64,000 nt of DNA from Ancylostoma caninum. Its lineage: Eukaryota; Nematoda; Chromadorea; Rhabditida; Ancylostomatidae. Below, one piece after another: positions 13,701 through 26,590 of the stretch (position 1 is its first letter; each line of letters begins with the position of its first letter). The notes under the pieces are model-generated. The model did not search any database, was not told where the DNA came from, and saw nothing but the letters and a program-made list of their open reading frames with translations. The translations under genes were made by a program, and so were the position numbers. The stretch spans positions 1,734,001 to 1,798,000 of the forward strand of contig JBAJFG010000071.1 of NCBI GenBank assembly GCA_037903475.1, written 5' to 3'.

Positions 13701-16700
13701 CTTTCCGAAGCGTCACTCTTGAGATATCCAATATGATTTTAATGGATGCTGTGCAAAGTAAGACTGAGCATGACGTTGTTGTTGTGAACCACAAAAATCT
13801 AAAAAAAAACATCTGCTCTGGCCGGTCATCTTTTCAGAAACATATTAAAATTTCCGAAGGAAGTAGGAGGACGGGATTCCTATTCGACCCCAGAATTCTT
13901 CAACATTTTTTACATATACTCCATCTTTCTGATGAAAATAGAACTACTCTGACCTGAAGTAGGATGAGTGGAACGCGATGACATTGTTTCATTCAGGAAT
14001 ACACAATAGTGGATAAGTGCACAGTGATGGATGGAAACAACTGGACACTCACGTGTGACAGTATTCCCGGTGCCAGGTTAGTTAGCGGCAACCTTCAGAA
14101 TGCATGTGCAGAACGTCGAAAACGATGAAGGACCCAAAACTCCATGTGGAACAGTACCTAGGTATAACTACACCGACGAGAAGCACGAGTCGTTGGCGTC
14201 GGAGTTCAACCTGGTCTGCGATAACTACGAGGCCGTTGAACACGGCGCGTCCATTTTTATGCTGGGTAGGGTATTTCCCACATCTGCAGCATTTACCGGT
14301 GATTTCGCTCTTATACAGGCGGAATGCTGGTGGCGCCGGTGATCACGCAGCTGTCAGACCTCTTCGGCCGTCGACTCACGTTCCTCATTCCCCTCTATGT
14401 GGCGGTGGTGTCGAATCTGATCTGCGCCGTCGCTCCGAGCTACCTCGTCTTTTTGATATTCAGATTCATTGCTGGAGTGGCGACCACCGTAAGTACTTCA
14501 CGGAAAAAGAGGGGGTTGGATGCAGGGACTCATTCCCATTTTACTCCAGGGCTTCTCCGTCATCGGATGGGTGTTGTGCATGGAGTCGGTCGCTTTGGAA
14601 TTTCGCTCGCTCATACCACTGATGGGCAGCATCACGTGGGTCATAGGGTGAGTTCATAGCGGCCCTTATTACAGCGTTGGCAATTGATCATTGTTACTGC
14701 GTCACATCCTTAGGAACTAATATCACTCTACCAAAATCCGCAGAAAGTACAGATTAGGACTGGACACACTCGCACTCGCCGCACCATCTACGACGCGTCA
14801 GTCTGCTTGTCTGCGCATCCCCACTTCCATCGATAACATCTTTTCATTTGCAATCGATCTTTCTGCTTCCCGAGATGCGCACAAAAACACTGGAATCTGT
14901 CCTATCTGTCTTGACACGAAGATTTTGTACAGAATAGTAGCGGCATGAGTTTGTCACTTAACAAGAAATTGTTGCCGTTCGAGGTGGAAATTTCTTTATA
15001 CTTCTGGATAGTATTCATCAATGTCTCACAACTACCGTTATTTCAGATATGTAGCAGCCGGAGTCCTACGACTGTTCATCTCCAACTGGCGATGGCTTTA
15101 TTTTGCCGTGTCCGTCCCAGGAATACTAACGATTCCATATTACTGGTAAGGTATTTTCCCATTTCTGCACGTCTGAGCAGAAGTTAAGCTTGTTTAAGAA
15201 AAAGGCTCTTTCTAACTCTGTTTTGGTGCTACTGTTATTTTCCGCTATTGAAGTTTATTATCGGACACTTAGCACCCGTGCGCGTCAGGCCTGAGTCAGA
15301 CAGTGTATAGTAAACTGCTTTCCCGGGTCTTTTCCCGGGAAGGATAAATAATTTTCGATCTAATGAGATGGCCGAGGTCCTAAAATTTTTGAGGGCATCT
15401 TTCTGAATACGTTTGTGTGTTTTTACCCATATTCAGAGAGGCAAAATGGCCTGACGCTGCGCGCACGCGTGGTAAGTGTCCATATATGGTCGGAGTTTTG
15501 AATCAGTGATGCATTGCAGGTTCACACCGGAGTCGCTTCACTGGCTGATCACCAACAAGAAAAAGAAAGGAGTTTCAAAGTACGTGGGTTCACGTGAAAC
15601 AATTGTGAAAAGCTCTAAACAGTAGGCTGTAGATGTCCACTGTAGATACATCCGCACCTCGTCGCGTTTCAACCGCGTGGAGATCCCACTCCACGAGTGC
15701 AAGTCCAGCGCCAACCTGGAGGCTGAAGGGAAGAAGAGGACGTTCTTCGACATCTTCAAGAACCCCGCCCTCGTCATTCACCTTTTACTCAACGCTTACA
15801 TCCTGTAAGTCAAAAGTGGCGCTAACTCCGAACACCTTTTTACTCTCAAGCCTTTCCCAGTAAAGGATCGTCATGAATGGAACGTACTGGGCGCTTTCGC
15901 TGTTCTCAACGGAACTCAGCGAGGACAAGATGACTGGCTTCTTCCTGTCTGGCCTTGTTGAGATACCTGCTGGGTTACTCGCCATAGGCCTTCTGGTGAG
16001 TTCACGAAGTACACCCCATCATGCTTCCCCAATGGCAAAATTCCTTTCAGATTTACCTGGATAGGAAAACTGTCTCGGTCCTGTCGCTCACTCTACAAGC
16101 ACTCTCCATGCTCTGTGCCCTCTACCTGCCAGGTAAACAGCGAAGGCTCACGTTTCTATGAAGCTAGAAGTGCACCAGATTGTTCGTCTTGAATGCAAAA
16201 CCACAAGGGATACTTATTATTCTTTTTTGTGCTGCACCAGATGAGCCAAACCAAACCATCTATACAAAGAAAAGTAAAGCAGCCATATTGGCCTCATGTA
16301 GGTTTGCGCTTTTTTCTCTTCGCTGAAAAAAATTGGCAAATACTCAAATCCTTCGCCGCTGTTCGTGGAGCTCGTGCGTAGCGCACCTAGCCACCTCCCT
16401 TACCCTCGAGTTATTCAAGCTGTCAAATAAAAGTGAATACGGAGAAGATAGGGTTCGCCCGCAGCTTTCAGAAGAAATCCATCGCAGGAATTTTAATTAG
16501 GAGAAGTTGTCCGCAAAAGTAACGAAGAACCTAATCCTGTGCTCCATATTTTGTGGAGATCTAGGGCGGAGCATCCATCGGACTGGGAAGGAGAGTGCAC
16601 GTCTGACACTGGCCTGCCTGCTGAGCAAAGCACTGAGCTAGGCATTCGTAATAGATTTCTCGCACCCAGATGACTGCTCCACCTTAACCATTCTGAAAAT

Positions 16701-17543
16701 AAAAATGGCTCAAGAACAAGTTTTCTCGGTTTTTTCTAAAATAAATGTTGAAACATCGCGATGAATCTGATCATTTTTCAGAATGAACGTGAGGTGGGAC
16801 ACTGTCTCTGAGTAGGAAATAAGCAAAATCTGCATTTTCAAAACGCCATGACTACGAAGCGAAGCGCAAACTAGTTGAAAACTAACTTGTAACTTATTAT
16901 CCCATTTGCATTTTCAGGTAGAGAGAGAGCACTACATAAGTTCTTCTAGACTAACCAAGACAAACTATGGAAATGAAAGCCTTCAAATCACATCTCTCTG
17001 TTTCCAGTGGGCCCACAAGTGTCGATGATCTTCCCTCTGCTGGCGAAGGTATTCAACACCATAGTGTGGTGTTCCCAGCCACTGCTCTACACCGAATCCA
17101 CACCCACCTCGGTCCGAAACGTGTTCTGCGGAGTGGCAGGATTCATGGGCGACCTCGGCTCAGTGGTGGCGCCCTACCTTAAACGACTGGTAAGAGTGGA
17201 AACGTAGCCTCGAGATCCTCACAGGAACTTATTTCAAACAGCACTCGTATTTCAGGAGGCAATTCACAAATCAGCCCCAGCTCTGGTAATCGTTGTGATG
17301 TCGCTGATATCAGCAGCGATTGTTCTCATAATGCCGGAGACGAAGGACAAAAAATTGCCCGAGGACCTCGATGACTTTGACCCAGGACCACTGTTCCGGT
17401 GGATGAAGACGAAGAAGAACAAGGAAGCACAGAGCTTGGAAGAGGCAAAAACGTTTGAACAAGTGCTCAACGAGCACTTTACTTACAGAAGCTTCCGTTT
17501 CTTGGTTTGTTTAATCGGAGCTGTGTTTAGAGCTCACCCATGA
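10732..17543 (+). CDS. SLC22-like organic cation/solute transporter (13 exons)
   Basis: A major facilitator superfamily carrier of the plasma membrane; the substrate cannot be read from sequence. Exons: 10732-10863, 10964-11089, 13997-14052, 14099-14265, 14319-14488, 14550-14647, 15047-15145, 15520-15579, 15646-15804, 15866-15995, 16051-16132, 17008-17189, 17256-17543. All join in frame to about 582 residues (595 with the 6357 exon), normal for SLC22. Family marks in order: LDADKVLSAYGKFGRYQ before TM1; a Cys-bearing large extracellular loop; EFNLVCD before TM2; the TM2-3 signature with SDLFGRR; FRFIAG in TM4; PESLHWL after TM6; a TPTSVRN block (YTESTPTSVRN) before TM11; PETKDKKLPE at the C-terminus. 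The 46-nt intron at 14053-14098 was chosen because it is the only short one that restores frame. The start exon is unproven. Most of the gene's length is transposon-filled introns. Confidence 0.88.
11438..12358 (-). mobile_element. Degenerate mariner in transporter intron
   Basis: Inverted termini TTAGGTTGATACATAATT (left) and TTAGGTTGGTGCATAATT (right, complemented) are flanked by TA at 11436-11437 and 12359-12360. Minus-strand fragments show a mariner block resembling WVPHELS at about 11890-11910 followed by a PFL motif, with several frame breaks. At 921 bp it is internally deleted. It is the same family as 50861-51727 and lies in the 2.9-kb intron between exons at 11089 and 13997. Confidence 0.88.
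12712..13474. repeat. TTCGAA-rich inverted-repeat element
   Basis: Dozens of ATTCGAA / TTCATTCG words recur every 25-35 bp. The two ends are inverted versions of each other: GCGCACTATACAT and ATTCGACGA motifs at the left are answered by ATGTATAATGCGCAC and TCGTCGAAT at the right. A unique stretch lies in the middle (about 12960-13170). It looks like an old non-autonomous element whose subterminal repeats expanded. It is intronic in the transporter. Confidence 0.6.
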
Positions 17544-18648
17544 TCACGACGAATCCGACGAAGCCGGTCGCGTCAGCAGACGACAGAGTGGCGCAGTTCG
17601 AAGCCTAGTCCTGGGGGCTTCTCCTTGCCTTCGCTCCGCAACCAGCCCAACGAGCATTCCTCGAGATGAAGCAACGAGAATGTGCCTCTTTCAGTCCTCA
17701 CTTCAATTACCTCTATCATATGTCACGTTCTGTGCAAAACTGTTATTTGCTTTACTGCTTAAACAAACATTCGTTACGATTTCGTTATTATATGTATACA
17801 TGGGAAGGCAGAATAGCTTGTATATTTCAACCACCTGTTTTACGCTGATCATGTCTGATTAGTGCCGCACTCCGTTCCGGTAGTTGCCATTGGGCTTGAG
17901 AATTGAGAGAAAATGACAATTTCGGTAGGAAGATGACAGTGGCGTGCGAAATAATGGTAGTAATTGTGATCAGTATGCAAATTAACCCTTCTACGCATGA
18001 TTTCACGAGATTCTGTGAGGATCGTTTCAACCGTGAACCGGACCTTATGAATATAGGTATACGGCACAAAATGAGAATGATATTCATGATCAAAGTATCA
18101 TACAATAACCCTTGGTAATGTTTCAGGAGAAGAAATTAGCCCTCGAGACAGATTGAGAGCGATAGCGTCAAATTTTCTACTAAATTTTACCGGAGGCCAA
18201 TGAGCATCCTAAAGATCACCTGTAGACTATATATTTTTATTACTTTAATACAAACACATACATACTATGGTCAAAACATGGGAAGTTTTGGAAGAATAAG
18301 CTCCCACAAAGGACCTTAAAACCAATATTTATAAGTGAAAGTGTAAAACAGTCAAATTGGCACTGTAATTACATATTTACAAACTGATACTTCGTAAGCT
18401 TTTTCAAATACAATAGGAGAGAAGCCGAGTATAATCCCAAAGGTAATCAGTTCCCGATAGAAATATGTAAGAAAAGACAGACTAGGCTAAAGAAAAGTCG
18501 CAATCAGTATTTGAGCGTTAACACCATTGGAAATATAACAGCGAGTAGAAGCAAAAGCTAGGAGATGTGTTTCCAAGAAGTTTCTTTCTCCACAGCCGTT
18601 GCACCGCAATCAAGGATTTACAGGCCACTGATAAACAACAGTAGAATG
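17544..18648. other. Spacer between convergent genes
   Basis: This 1.1-kb stretch holds the 3' UTRs of the transporter (plus) and the ANCHR-like gene (minus), which converge here. It is AT-rich. I see no further gene and no clear terminator beyond weak A-rich motifs. Confidence 0.5.
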
Positions 18649-21600
18649 TTACCGTTTGAATATTCTACTGAAGAGGCCAGGTTTTCTAGGCGACGATGAG
18701 TCCGCAGCCGACGTAGCTGCGACATTCTTGGGAGCCCCGGATTCAGAACTAGACGTAGGCCCGTCGCTGGCACCGTCTTCAACTGCTTGTTCTGCTTCTA
18801 AGATGATCTTCTTCATAGTCTCATCATCAATGGATTCCTCATCAGAATCGGACAGCTCCACCTGAAAAAAGCAAATTCTCGTTTCACTTGATATGTTTGA
18901 TGCTCATAATCACCTAATATCGAAACTTGAAAAGAAAATCACTACAACATCACCAACTAACCGGGAAGTGCATATCAGTACAGATATGGAAAGTACTACA
19001 AATAAAACTTTTTACGTACAGTGGACGTCAATGTCGGTGGCCCATCTGCGGCCTCGAGAAGGACGCCGCGCAACCGCGCCGTGCGCACCGGGATCGGCGT
19101 CGTGTGCTGCCGGAATGCAACTCCTAAGCGCCTTTCTTCCCGATTAGGTCGAAAATCCTTAAAACGGGTAGAAGAGCTGCTAGAAATCTCATAACAGCAG
19201 CAGAAAACATCGGTTATGGCGCGCGCGGCGCGGTTGCGCGGCGTCCTTCTCGAGGCCGCGGATGGGCCACCGCCATTGACGTCCACTGTAGCTACACTAG
19301 CTAATCCAGCAGGTGGCGCGCTTTCTCTGATAGCTACAAAGATATGCCGTACTGTCTGGCTCAGTGAAATTCAACCAGTAGACGGCAGAAACTGCCTCAA
19401 AAAGATACACATAGTAGACAAATCCTGAATTACCGGTAGGTACTTTGACGGTTTAAAGGACTTCGCCAAGAGTAGAGAGGGATCACAACAAATATTTTAA
19501 AGGATTGTGACCTATGGAAAAAATATGCTGAACACCGCTCCGATTCGACTTGCGAACTTCCTAAGAGAACGGATGGAGTGCTCTTGTGTAACAGTAATTA
19601 TAAATGCTACACCATGCGAGGTTGTATACAAGATATTCAGTCGTGCACAAACACGACGGTTATAGAGAATCGTTCCCACCGATATTTACCCACTCTGTTA
19701 TCCAATATAATCTATCTCATTATGCGTTCATTCCCTGATAAAAACACGATGAGAGACAAAATGTAATGGAACTGACAAAATGTTCAGTAGCGGAACAAGT
19801 GGATAGAAATTCCAGCGGATTAACTTTTAATGGATAGCAGAGTATCCAAACTATACCATGATAGCCAACAAATCTCGCTGGATGAACTGCTTTAAATACG
19901 GATTCAGGATACCCAGCTGGTGAGAAAGTCGAGTACTATTCATGCCATGTCGCGCCACTCAATGGCCACACTTTGTTTTTATTTTAGGACATGATGAAAA
20001 ATACGGAGTGCGAGCAATGCCCAAGCTGACACGGGTTCATTATGGCGAACAAAACGAAGCATGATTGCCACGAGATCCCTTCAGGAGTAAGAACGTCGAC
20101 TTCCCCAGACAGGCATAGTATAAGTAAAGAACATAGTCATAACAAACATTCCCACAACGTGATGACATGAGTCACATGCCCATGACTTGTCGCCATATTG
20201 TTTTTCTAGTGCCGCACTACGATGGACAATTCACCTCACCTTGTCCAGTCGTTTGTCCCAAAAATGGCCTATCTCGTTGGTAACCTTCTCAATATCCAGA
20301 GACTTCTGACGAGCTAAATTAAAGATGTAAACAACAGTAGCGGCGGTCAATAAAGGAGAGAGAAAAAATGAGTCCACGTATGAGGAATGTGATAGATAAA
20401 ATTGTGAGCTTACTAGCAGCTAGTACGCTCCTCATTTCCCGATCCATGTCTTTTTCTTCAGCCTGACTAGCATTCACCCGCTTTTGCGCATCTTCAAGTA
20501 AACTGGAAAGCACCGAGAAATTAGAAATATGCGTGAGAATAAGAAGAATCGAGTAAATTTGACCTGTTAATGTCAGCAAGCTCCTTGGTTGTAGCTTCGC
20601 TGAAAGCCGTCGCTGATGAAACGGTTGAAAGTCGTGGATCAGTTTGGTTCTCGGAAGAAGCTTAAAGAGTAGCAGTCAAATTGCAGCGCATCGCCAATGC
20701 ATGAGCCGAGCAGCTAATCCGCTACGCCTAGCAGATCGAAACGAGGTGATACAAAATCTATACATCATTAGTAAGTCGAGAAAAGTAGACGTTTGGACTA
20801 TGCAACAATGCTGCCAGGAAAGAGACCTACTACGGCGCCATACTGCGGAGCGCTGCAATCTCACAATAGATGGATGGACAGGTTCTAATGAAATGGACGC
20901 TCACACTAGAGGTTCAAAATAAGTTATAATGCATTAGGATGAACTTGGTCAACTTCCGCAACGCTCATCATTCACTGATATCGCCATCTTCGCTTGCATA
21001 TCATGGCCGACCACCGTCTGCAGCTAACTCCAATAAGCCGATTAATGATACGCTTGATAGAAGTAACGATTTGTAGCGATTGTAAGAGCACGGGAATCGG
21101 CTAGGCACATCCTAATAGAATGCACACCTCGCTTACACCCGACTTCTAGGATTCTGATACGTATTATCCAGTATAGTTCCTCTCTGTACATTCCGACTAT
21201 ATCACATTACAATACACAGTGACAGATTCCTAATTTCTAACAAAACCACCAGAAAGACTTCAATATTTTGGTATTTTATACAACAAGCAGCACTATCCGA
21301 AAACCTTACAGCAGAACCACTAATTTCTGAAATTAGGCTAGGGTTTACACGTATGTGTACAGAGAACTCCAAACGGACGCAGTCAAGAGTCAGGACCGCG
21401 GCGCGGCTCTCTCGGGCAGAGTCACGGGAGCTCAGCATAGTGGGCGCCTGCGTCTCTGCCCATGAGAGCCGCGCCGCGATCTCGACTCTTGTCTACGTAC
21501 GTTTGGAGTTTCCTATACATAGGTGTACGATGAGTGCCACAAAGTCATTTTCTAAGTAAACCCTGATCAAGCAGTGTCATACCGTTAGCATTTGAGGCAG

Positions 21601-22776
21601 CAACCTGTTCCGGCTGAACCTTCGAATGCTCTTCTCCGTCTTCTCGCAAAGCTCTATGTCGCCGCTCCAGTTCTTTTGCGGGATCATGCCTTTCTTCAAT
21701 TTCTGCTTGTTCCTTAGCCATTTCGATGAGACTTCGCACACAATTACCAGTGGGGGGTGCTTTACTCGCGGATTCGAAAATCTGAAACAGTGTGCCGAGT
21801 GATAGCGCTCAGAAATGATATTCAGAAGTTTAGTACTCAGGGAACAACTCACACAACGCGGTCGACGAATTAATTCCACATCGCAACCACGGAGTGCTGC
21901 CAAACGTTCTTCAATTTCAGAAAGGGTTAGAGGTTGTCCAGCCGAACCTAGAGAAATTCCAGTTCTTCTTCGCAAAAACTAGTATGATTTCAATAGAAGT
22001 GAGTTCCCTCTAAAAATGTTTGTCACTCATGACCACTGTCTGAGAAAAGAGAACTCTTCCTGCGGAGGAATTTATTTGTTTCCGTTCTCCACTGCACAGA
22101 TCATTCGACAACTCACTCGCGAATTGAGTCAAATAAAGACGACCCATAAACTATTGCAATTGATCCACTTTTTTGGCATTAGCCACAAACAGAGATTATG
22201 TGAAAGTCCATGGCCATAACATGACAGAGTGACAGAAGCCTACCATCTTGTCGCGACTTTTTCCACCTCTTCTCTAAATCTCCAACGTCCTTATTGGGAT
22301 GTTCCGTCTTACTGGCTTGAGCTCGAACATTTCCAGGTAAAACGCGTTTTGAAGGCTGGCCTGAAAGGTTCTGGCAGTAACGCAATAACTTGCTAGTTGT
22401 GGCATCCGGAAGGTTTCCAGTTAAGTCGTGAGTTTTCAATACGTATTAAATATTAGGTTTCCGGGAAATGATTGAGACACTTCACCAAAAATTCTTCCTT
22501 GTATCCCTCCCACGTGACCTGTCTCCATGGTATGTGAATATGTGATACCCTGCCCTCTGAGGATCTTCGTCATAACTATGTAAGGACGTGGCGCTGCGCC
22601 GTTTGTTATCTTAAAGCGAAAATGGACGAGGAACCAATTCGAGCGAAGTCCTTTCACGAGTGAGCAAGAGGGGCAGCAACATCATCATGACGTTCGGATT
22701 GAGGATCGTCAGCAAAGCAGCCGTGAACCGTCGTACGTAACGCTTCGTTTCGAGCGATATGTCTCCTCGAAGCCAT
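18649..22776 (-). CDS. ANCHR/ZFYVE19-like coiled-coil protein (spliced)
   Basis: Exons on the minus strand that join in frame: about 22373-22244, 21947-21853, 21781-21583, 20660-20564, 20502-20414, 20313-20240, 18861-18649. A possible first exon is 22776-22658, with an ATG after a TCTAG acceptor. The protein has an amphipathic LSEIEERLAALRG block like the MIT-interacting MIM motifs of ANCHR. It continues with long Glu/Lys-rich coiled coil (EMAKEQAEIEERH; LLEDAQKRVNASQAEEKD) and then an acidic SDSDEES segment leading into a helix, matching the order at the ANCHR C-terminus. In animals ANCHR acts with ESCRT-III/VPS4 in the abscission checkpoint. No FYVE zinc finger was found, and the extreme C-terminus (basic GLFSRIFKR) differs. 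The family call comes from motif order only, so another coiled-coil protein is possible. Confidence 0.55.
19019..19288. mobile_element. Tc1-like MITE with 64-bp inverted repeats
   Basis: Termini CAGTGGACGTCAATG at the left and CATTGACGTCCACTG at the right are flanked by TA at 19017-19018 and 19289-19290. The arms are about 64 bp, GC-rich and nearly perfect. The 270-bp element has no coding capacity and lies in the last intron of the ANCHR-like gene. Confidence 0.88.
21362..21513. repeat. Short fold-back repeat (family FB2)
   Basis: A GC-rich palindrome. The left arm has ACTCCAAACG, CAAGAGTC, GCGGCGCGGCTCTC and GGGCAGAG; the right arm repeats these inverted around a loop near 21432-21455. A half copy recurs at about 60112-60245. 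It sits in an intron of the ANCHR-like gene. Confidence 0.75.
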
Positions 22777-22879
22777 TTTCCTAGATCTCCCGAGCTTAAA
22801 AGCAGTGTGTCACCTCGTTCTATTGGCTATAGATATCAGCATACTCTAGACGTTCTCGTCACGCTGATTCCAATGATTT

Positions 22880-23215
22880 ACGTCATAACGCATAAAAATG
22901 CGGAAACCCGTTTTCGGAGGGTCTGAATGTGCAGTCCACGGAGCGGTGCGCGACTGTGCTGACTGCCCGCCACGAGTGCAGCGTTGGCAACACGTCTTGA
23001 CGTGTCCCATCGATAAGATCAACGGCTTCACGCGTCCTCTTGGCTCGACAAACTCTTCCAAAGCCCGTCCCGAAAAACGATTAAAAACGGGCTTAGAGGC
23101 CGTTTTGTAACATTTTATGTATACCGCTGGATTCAGCGCATCGAGGAAATTCAGGATCCGCCAAAATCCCAAACACGAAAAGAGGTGACACACTGCCTTT
23201 AAGTGCAGGGTGTAT
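22880..23215 (+). repeat. Dispersed repeat, copy C
   Basis: Same family and orientation as 536-891, sharing GATAAGATCAACGGCTTCAC and the flanking CGTGTCC motif. The minus-strand open frames across it are repeat artefacts. The stretch to the LTR at 24217 holds nothing else I recognise. Confidence 0.65.
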
Positions 23216-24216
23216 TCCACCAGTTGCCGGTAAGCAACATGATGGGCTCAACGTATTTGAGGGTGCGTTTTGCTGTACAAAACACACCCACAAATGGTCT
23301 TCTTAACTCATCGGCACTTGGAGGATCAAGCACGGACCACGATGCCATACACGTCACACTTGCCCAACATCGTGCTCTCTAAATAACACCTTGCCTGGGC
23401 GCTGAAGTTCTCCCTGGTCGAGCCGCACTTCGCCAACCTTGACGATTTTTGATCAGTGACTGATGACTTCATCGACCTGTATTAACATGATTACTGACCC
23501 TACAGCGCTGGAGCTGTCCCCGATAGCTGGCCCCAAGTGATATGTGCACATGGTTATAGTGCATGTCCTGAAGGTCTTTAATAGAAGAGAAAAAGTATGA
23601 AGACTGAAAAGAGTGTCTCAATCATTTCCGGACAACCTAATATACTATACATTAACAAGCATCACTGGCGGAAGGAGGAAGAGGCGAGAGGCGTATAAAG
23701 AAAAACTTGGCTCTCCGCCTTCTGAGGACAAGGACGGCCGAACTTCCGAAAATAATTTTTGAAAAATTTATTGCTAAAATTAATCAATTAAACCAAAAAA
23801 GGATAATAGCGGATGTAAGGAGTGAAAATGAACCGATGCAAAACCTTCACTATTTCACACCCAAAGTAATTTTAAAAGATTTAGCGACACACTCATTGGA
23901 TGGAGATTCTCCCCTCCTCCGTCTTTCTGCGTCCGCCTATAATGAGTGCATATCAGATAGGGTGATAGCTGGCAATATTCGGCTGATGTGAAAACGTGTG
24001 TCAATATGCCATTCAGTTGTGTCCCCGCCTGTTTTGTGACGAAAATTTGCACGTGCTACAGCTACAAATGGTTTAAGTATTTAAGATGTTTAGGACATGG
24101 TTGGATAAGAATCAGTAGGACGAAAGCAGCTGAAGCTTATATATCCATCAAAATGTGGCTTATAATTACTGCAAGTTATTTCGGGGTGGGACGTGCAAGA
24201 AAATTCACATCCAGTC

Positions 24217-24443
24217 TGTCAGGTAATGGGTGTTAACGGTCCCATTCCTGAAGTGTTCGGGGAGTTCTACATATCTTTATATAATATTTATTGTCTAATA
24301 TAAGTTATACAAAAGAGGGAGAGGGGGAAACGCAGCTGGGAGGGGCAGCCGGGTGGCGCCAGAGCTGCGGGGTCGACTGACTCGGTGGGACTCTGCCTCC
24401 GGGCAACAACTGGCAATGTTGTTGGCCGGGCTTCATCCCGACA
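24217..24443 (-). repeat. 3' LTR of the retrotransposon
   Basis: 227 bp with TG...CA ends on both strands, identical to the 31277-31503 copy except for one T/C difference in the GACTCTGCC/GACTCCGCC word. On the minus strand it contains an AATAAA and a TATATAAA box. Confidence 0.95.
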
Positions 24444-24455
24444 TCTCCATTCCTT
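24444..24455 (-). other. Polypurine tract
   Basis: On the minus strand the 12 bases directly before the 3' LTR read AAGGAATGGAGA, nearly all purine, the usual plus-strand primer of LTR elements. The roughly 0.9 kb between here and the integrase stop (25348) has no recognisable protein. Confidence 0.7.
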
Positions 24456-25347
24456 CGAAGAAGCTCGTCCTCGAGCTTGTACGTTCGTGGTTGGTGTTGA
24501 CGCAACGGTGGAAGTTGTACGCGGCGAGAAATCGTTCTTCACGAGGCGTTGGCTGGGCTTGGATACAACTAGGGATTGGATTCGGTGAACTGATGAGCTG
24601 GATTAACAGCTACGACCAATTACGACCTTCACCTACCCCAGGGCGAAGAGAGAGCTCGTCCTCGAGCTGGGAAGTAAAAGGAAGAAGATCTCTGTCGTAC
24701 ATCGATTACTGATGACGGACGATGAGTGTCGAAATCATAGAATAAAAATCCGGCAGTTCAGACGAACTGGTGATGGTGAGGATGACATTGAAGGTGGCAT
24801 ACGATTACATCTTATCCAGTGACTGGATATTGATGGGGGAAATAGCATGCTACTATTGGAAAAAAATACAGTGATAGTAGTACAAGAAATCGGTTAACAT
24901 TGATAATTCTAACAGTCAAAAAAAAACTGCTACCGTATAGAAAGCAAATAACATACAGAGAATTATCATGGTATGGTAAATATTGCAATTCAATGAACAA
25001 ACATATTTAGAAAATATTGTTTTTTTTTATAACATTTTCTTTGCATTTTCTGCGTCCATAGTATATGAATTACACATTGGTGAAAAAAGGAGCAATCAAA
25101 TATTGAACTGAGCACTGCACACTTGGTTTTCGTTCAATATGAGGGCGTTTATTCAAAAGAAAAAACAATGGTGAATTTTTTAAAGCTGCTTTTTGATGGA
25201 TTTCTTTGAGTTGCCTTCTCAAAGAAATGTATTTAGTTGTTACGCAGCGGTGCGGCATGAAATAACATAAAGTTAAAACTGACCTAGGAGAATTGATAAC
25301 TATTCTTGAAGTGAAAAAATTTGTTTTGTTTTTTTTTTGAATAGTGA

Positions 25348-26590
25348 TTAATTCTCCTGAGCTGGTGATGAGCTGAAAGCTTGTTGTTTTAACTGAATGC
25401 GACGAGAACGCCGTAGATTTGGTTCCTCAGCTTCTGATGTTTCCGAAATCGACGGTGTATTATTTGGTTGATTTGGGATGGAAACATTAGCCGATGTGGA
25501 ACGAGGTGAATAGATTTTGAGTCTATTCATGTGCACAATTTGGGTTGATGTACGGCCAATTAAATTTGCTATGGTAGCATTTGGTCGACTAACACTTTTA
25601 ACAACGAAAGGGCCTTTCCACTGGTGTGTGAATTTGGGACGAACGGTATCGTCACGAAGAAGTACAAGATCTGAGTACAAGAAACGTCCTTTGTATACAC
25701 TTTGTTCTGATAGTCATAACCTGATTTGTATGTTGCGGTTTTCCTAGCGATTTGGTTTCCAACATCCATGATTGTCGTTTGCAAGGCAGCGGTGAGTTGA
25801 TCAGCAAAGCTTTCTGTAGCAAAAGTCAATCTGGATGGAAGTTGGTGGACGATATCCGACCAAGTGATGGGGTGGCGTCCATACGCGACGAAAAACGGGC
25901 TATATCCTGTAGTATCATTAATGCTGGTGTTATAGGCAAATACGATAGGTTGGAGAAAATCAGACCACAAATCTTGTGCTTCTGAACAATATGCGGTTAG
26001 AGAGTCTGTGATGACTTTCACCAATCTTTCAACTTGACCGTTAGCTTTGTGGTTATAACTAGTTGTTAGTAGATTGGAAATTCCAAGAATTTTGTTAATT
26101 TGTGCAAAAATTTCGCTTGTGTAGTTAGAACCACGATCAGATACGATCTCATTAGGAATGCCATGCTTAGATATTACATCATCAAGTAAAGCTTTCACAA
26201 CTATTTCCGTTGTCTGGTTAGGAATTGGTGTGCAAATTATTAGTTTGCTAAACGCACATACCGTCATCGAGATAAACTTATTACCGTTGATGCATTGTGG
26301 AAGAGGTCCAACAATATCGGTATGGAGACGCTCAAAAGGTCTTTGTGGAATTGGAAAAGTTCCCAATTCTTCACGTATTATGTGACCTGATGGAGTTTTA
26401 ATTTTCTGGCATACTGTGCAAGTTCGGACAAATTTAGCTATAGTAATGCGCATTCTTGGCCAATAATATTTTTCGGAAATAGCATTAAATGTTTTCCTAA
26501 TACCAAGATGAGAGCCTAAATATGGAGTTTCATGAAAAAGTTTGGTGATTTGAGTTTGGATTTCTGAATCTGAATAATTAGGAGATTTTT
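25348..26590 (-). pseudogene. Retrotransposon integrase (one frameshift inside)
   Basis: The frame begins near 26590, overlapping the end of the RT frame. It shows the zinc-binding region (HETPYLGSH, then CTVCQ) and the full catalytic triad: D in HTDIVGPL, D in VSDRGSNY and E in GQVERL, with D-59-D-35-E spacing. A one-base frame change near 25690 separates the core from the C-terminal part (25680-25348), which carries a WKGPF-type block typical of gypsy integrases and a basic tail. The catalytic core is intact by inspection. Confidence 0.93.

Noticed and set aside
14053..14098. Alternative 22- and 35-nt introns in the transporter
   Set aside because: Both are shorter than normal worm introns; the 35-nt version also leaves the conserved frame. 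The 46-nt choice keeps the frame.
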